Part shown: piece after piece, positions 61,858-64,000 of the stretch
How positions within the stretch are numbered: position 1 is the stretch's first letter
How the letters are laid out: the number at the start of each line of letters is the position of its first letter
Assembly: GCF_023145115.1 (NCBI RefSeq)
Contig: NZ_JAGLEJ010000051.1
Span: 1-64,000, forward strand
From: Algiphilus sp.
GTDB taxonomy: Bacteria > Pseudomonadota > Gammaproteobacteria > Nevskiales > Nevskiaceae
Direction of reading: 5' to 3'
Length of the DNA: 64,000 nt
The notes under the pieces: model-generated
Told to the model about the DNA's origin: nothing
The model's database searches: none
Seen by the model: only the letters and a program-made list of their open reading frames with translations
Made by a program: the position numbers and the translations under genes

Positions 61858-62882
61858 GGCCGGCGGCTGCCTGGCGGCGCTTTGCCGCCACCACGCGCGT
61901 GCGCACGCTGGAGTTCCTGCGCGACCGCTCGGCGCTGAGCTGGAACCTGTTCTTCCCGATCATGCTGGTGGCAGGCTTCGCGATGATCTTCTCCGGACCG
62001 CCGCAGCCGCTGTTCACGGTGGGCCTGATCGGTGCCGCCGAGGGACAAGCCGAAGCCTTCCTGGCCACACCGGGCGTGCGCGTCGAGACCGTCGCCGATC
62101 GCGACACGGCGGTGCGGCGGGTGGCGCGCCAGCGCATCGACATGCTGCTGGATCTGCGCGAGGCACCCGGCCGCTACTGGGTGAATCCCAACGCGCAGAC
62201 CGGCGCGCTGCTCGAGCACGTGCTGCAGCAGTCGCTCGACGAACCTCCGGTGCGCGCGGCGGTCGAGGGCGAGCCCATCCGCTACGTCGACTGGGTGCTG
62301 CCCGGCGTGCTGGCGCTGAACGTCATGTTCTCGTCGCTGTGGGGTGTGGGCTACGGCATCGTGCGCTATCGCAAGAACGGCTATCTCAAGCGGCTGCGCG
62401 CGACGCCGCTGTCGGCCTTCGAGTTCATCAGTGCGCAGCTCGCCTCGCGGCTCGGGCTGGTGGTGTTCATCACGGCCGTGATGTTCGTCGGCTGCCAGCT
62501 GCTCATCGGTTTCCGCATGGAGGGCAGCGCGCTCGATCTGCTGGCGGTGGCGCTGCTGGGCAGCGTGTCGATGATCGCGCTGGGCCTGGTCATCGCCGCC
62601 CGCGTCACCAGCGAGGAGCTCGCCAGCGGCATGCTCAACATCTTCTCGTGGCCGATGCTGGTGCTGTCCGGCGTGTTCTATTCCATCGACACCGCTCCGG
62701 ACTGGCTGCAGAGCCTGGCCGGCCTGCTGCCGCTGACGCACGTGCTGGAGGCGGCGCGCGCGATCATGCTCGATGGCGCCAGCCTCTGGGACGTGCGCGT
62801 GCCGATGCTCGCGCTGGCCGCCATCAGCGCCGCGCTGCTGGCAGTCGGTGCTAGCCTCTTCAAGTGGACTCCCGAAGGATGA
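61854..62882 (+). CDS. ABC-2 type exporter permease
   Basis: 342 residues. First helix SWNLFFPIMLVAGFAMIF, a roughly 130-residue extracytoplasmic domain (FTVGLIGAAEGQAEAFLATP), then five helices with VDWVLPGVLALNVMFSSLWG, GYGIVRYRKNGYLKRLRATPL (cytoplasmic coupling region) and FSWPMLVLSGVFYSID. This is the DrrB/YhgE-like ABC-2 layout. Translationally coupled to the ATPase gene. Confidence 0.92.
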   Translation: MRPAAAWRRFAATTRVRTLEFLRDRSALSWNLFFPIMLVAGFAMIFSGPPQPLFTVGLIGAAEGQAEAFLATPGVRVETVADRDTAVRRVARQRIDMLLDLREAPGRYWVNPNAQTGALLEHVLQQSLDEPPVRAAVEGEPIRYVDWVLPGVLALNVMFSSLWGVGYGIVRYRKNGYLKRLRATPLSAFEFISAQLASRLGLVVFITAVMFVGCQLLIGFRMEGSALDLLAVALLGSVSMIALGLVIAARVTSEELASGMLNIFSWPMLVLSGVFYSIDTAPDWLQSLAGLLPLTHVLEAARAIMLDGASLWDVRVPMLALAAISAALLAVGASLFKWTPEG

Positions 62883-62889
62883 CGACCCC

Positions 62890-63849
62890 ATGACCGCCGC
62901 CGCGCCCGCGAATGCCGAACAGCTTGCCGAGCACCTTTGGTGCATCGACACCGAGCAGGTGCGCGACCGCATGGCGTGCTGCTACCTGATCGGTGACGGG
63001 CAGCGCTACGCCTTCGTCGAATGCGGCACCAACGAGGGCGTGCCGCGACTGCTCGCCCTCCTGGACGCGCTGGGCATCGGCCGCGAGCAGGTCAGCCACG
63101 TCATTCCCACCCACATCCATCTCGACCATGCCGGCGGTGCCGGGCTGCTCATGCAGTCGCTGCCCGAGGCCCGACTGGTGGTCCACGAGCGCGGCGCGCG
63201 GCACATGATCGATCCGACCGCGCTGGCCAGGGGCGTGGCCGCGGTCTACGGTACCGAGGAAGCCGAACGCATGTACGGCACGCTGGTGCCGATCCCCGAG
63301 GAGCGCGTCGAAGTCGCCGGTACCGGCGACCGGGTCGCGGTGGGCGGGCGCGTGCTGGAGGTGCTCGACAGTCCCGGACACGCCCGCCACCACTTCAGTC
63401 TCTGGGATGCCGCCACGCGCGGCTGGTTCACCGGCGATACCTTCGGCCTGTCCTACCGCGAGTTCGATGGCGATGCCGGTGCCTTCGTGCTGCCCACCAC
63501 GACGCCGGTGCATTTCGATCCCGATGCGTGGAAGCAGACCATCGATGCCTACATGGCCCGCGACCCGGCCTGCATGTATCTGACCCACTACTGCCGCGTG
63601 AGCGACGTCGGGCGCCTGGCGGACGACCTGCGCGCCGGGCTCGACGACTACGTCGCCATCGCGCGCTCGCTGAAGGACACCACCAACCGGCACGAGGCGC
63701 TGGTGGACGCGCTCTCCGCGCACGCGGTGGGCAGCGCGCAGCGCCACGGCGCGCCGCTGTCCGAAGCGACCGTGCGCGAGCTGGTGGGGCACGACGTGGA
63801 GCTCAACGCGCAGGGGCTCGAGGTGTGGCTCGACCGCCACGCGGCCTGA
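62890..63849 (+). CDS. MBL-fold metallo-hydrolase
   Basis: 319 residues. Metal motif HIHLDHAGG (H-x-H-x-D-H), DSPGHARHHFSL with the third-metal His, FTGDTFG with the bridging Asp, and YLTHYCRV with the last His. Acts in the cytoplasm; no signal. Substrate unknown, glyoxalase-like or lactonase-like roles possible. Starts 7 nt after the permease. Confidence 0.88.
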   Translation: MTAAAPANAEQLAEHLWCIDTEQVRDRMACCYLIGDGQRYAFVECGTNEGVPRLLALLDALGIGREQVSHVIPTHIHLDHAGGAGLLMQSLPEARLVVHERGARHMIDPTALARGVAAVYGTEEAERMYGTLVPIPEERVEVAGTGDRVAVGGRVLEVLDSPGHARHHFSLWDAATRGWFTGDTFGLSYREFDGDAGAFVLPTTTPVHFDPDAWKQTIDAYMARDPACMYLTHYCRVSDVGRLADDLRAGLDDYVAIARSLKDTTNRHEALVDALSAHAVGSAQRHGAPLSEATVRELVGHDVELNAQGLEVWLDRHAA

Positions 63850-64000
63850 TCCGCGCGGCGGCGACCGCCGCCGCGGCGCTGCTGCTCGCCGGCTGTCAGC
63901 TGGGCTACTTCGGGCATCTGGCACGCGGCCAGATGGCGGTGCTGGACGCGCGCCAGCCGATCGAAGCGCTGGTTGCCGACGCCGATACCGACCCCGAACT
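63825..64000 (+). CDS. Putative aminopeptidase lipoprotein, 5' part
   Basis: Partial, runs off the window. GTG 63825, inside the end of the previous gene, gives a basic N-terminus, a hydrophobic stretch and lipobox LLAGC (Cys about 24), then QLGYFGHLARGQMAVLDARQ and IEALVADADTDPE. This beginning resembles the PF10023 predicted-aminopeptidase family (GYYxQAxxGQLxLLxxxxPIxxxL). Only 58 codons are visible, so the start and family are provisional. Confidence 0.6.
   Translation, partial: MARPPRGLIRAAATAAAALLLAGCQLGYFGHLARGQMAVLDARQPIEALVADADTDPE

Overview
The window is a 64 kb stretch of a visibly GC-rich chromosome with densely packed genes, many overlapping by 4 nt (ATGA/GTGA junctions), and frequent GTG/TTG starts. 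Gene content points to a gammaproteobacterium: a Vfr/CRP-like regulator, a Pil-Chp type IV pilus chemosensory system, mpl, pmbA, rnd, acpH, an LpxL-type acyltransferase, and the gshB/yqgE/ruvX/pyrR-pyrB-pyrC' neighbourhood known from Pseudomonas aeruginosa. The PPi-type phosphofructokinase and the Acidithiobacillus-type GshA suggest a lineage such as Salinisphaerales/Nevskiales or a relative rather than Pseudomonas itself; this placement is inference. No rRNA, tRNA or intact transposase was seen.

Layout. 1-511: trailer end of a type I-E CRISPR array (leader and cas genes outside, to the left), followed by about 880 bp with no convincing gene. 1.4-14.1 kb: carbohydrate and nucleotide housekeeping (Mak-like ROK kinase, P-loop kinase, pyrophosphatase, PPi-phosphofructokinase, adenylate kinase), RNase D, Mpl, PmbA, a CRP-family regulator, and a lipoprotein with a (Glu-Pro)n spacer closed by a clear terminator. 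14.2-22.3 kb: thiolase and a divergent leucine-dehydrogenase-family enzyme, a DUF389 membrane protein with a degenerate diacylglycerol-kinase-like N-terminus, AcpH, a FAH-family hydrolase, DUF502, and PEP carboxykinase.

22.4-41.3 kb: the Pil-Chp chemosensory system in two blocks. pilH-pilJ lie on the minus strand; pilG-pilI-chpA-chpC-like lie on the plus strand. Between them is a minus-strand run gshA-gshB-apbE-NusG_II-GxT-yqgE-ruvX-pyrR-pyrB-pyrC'. This is the Pseudomonas gene neighbourhood with pilH and pilJ moved to its far side and an ApbE/NusG_II/Gx-transporter flavinylation cassette inserted. ChpA is a 2140-residue hybrid kinase with several HPt-like modules.

41.3-51.7 kb: small proteins, two glycosyltransferase-like proteins and a KpsS-like capsule protein (possible surface-glycan genes), a K+ channel, a Tat-exported dienelactone hydrolase, a macro-domain/PncB/PncA NAD-salvage operon, a glycerophosphodiesterase and an LpxL-like acyltransferase. 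51.7-58.8 kb: an iron-uptake set (PepSY membrane protein, DUF3649/DUF3325-like small proteins, TonB receptor behind a Fur-box-like palindrome), preceded by a lipoprotein penicillin/AHL acylase. 58.9-64.0 kb: transaldolase, UppP, an ABC exporter pair, a metallo-beta-lactamase-fold hydrolase and the start of a lipoprotein peptidase.

The least expected structure is a dispersed family of three long palindromes (about 9.8, 18.6 and 28.1 kb). Their outer ends GGGGACAG/CTGTCCCC are conserved and their arm interiors co-vary. They look like REP/MITE-type non-autonomous elements whose mobilising enzyme is not in the window.
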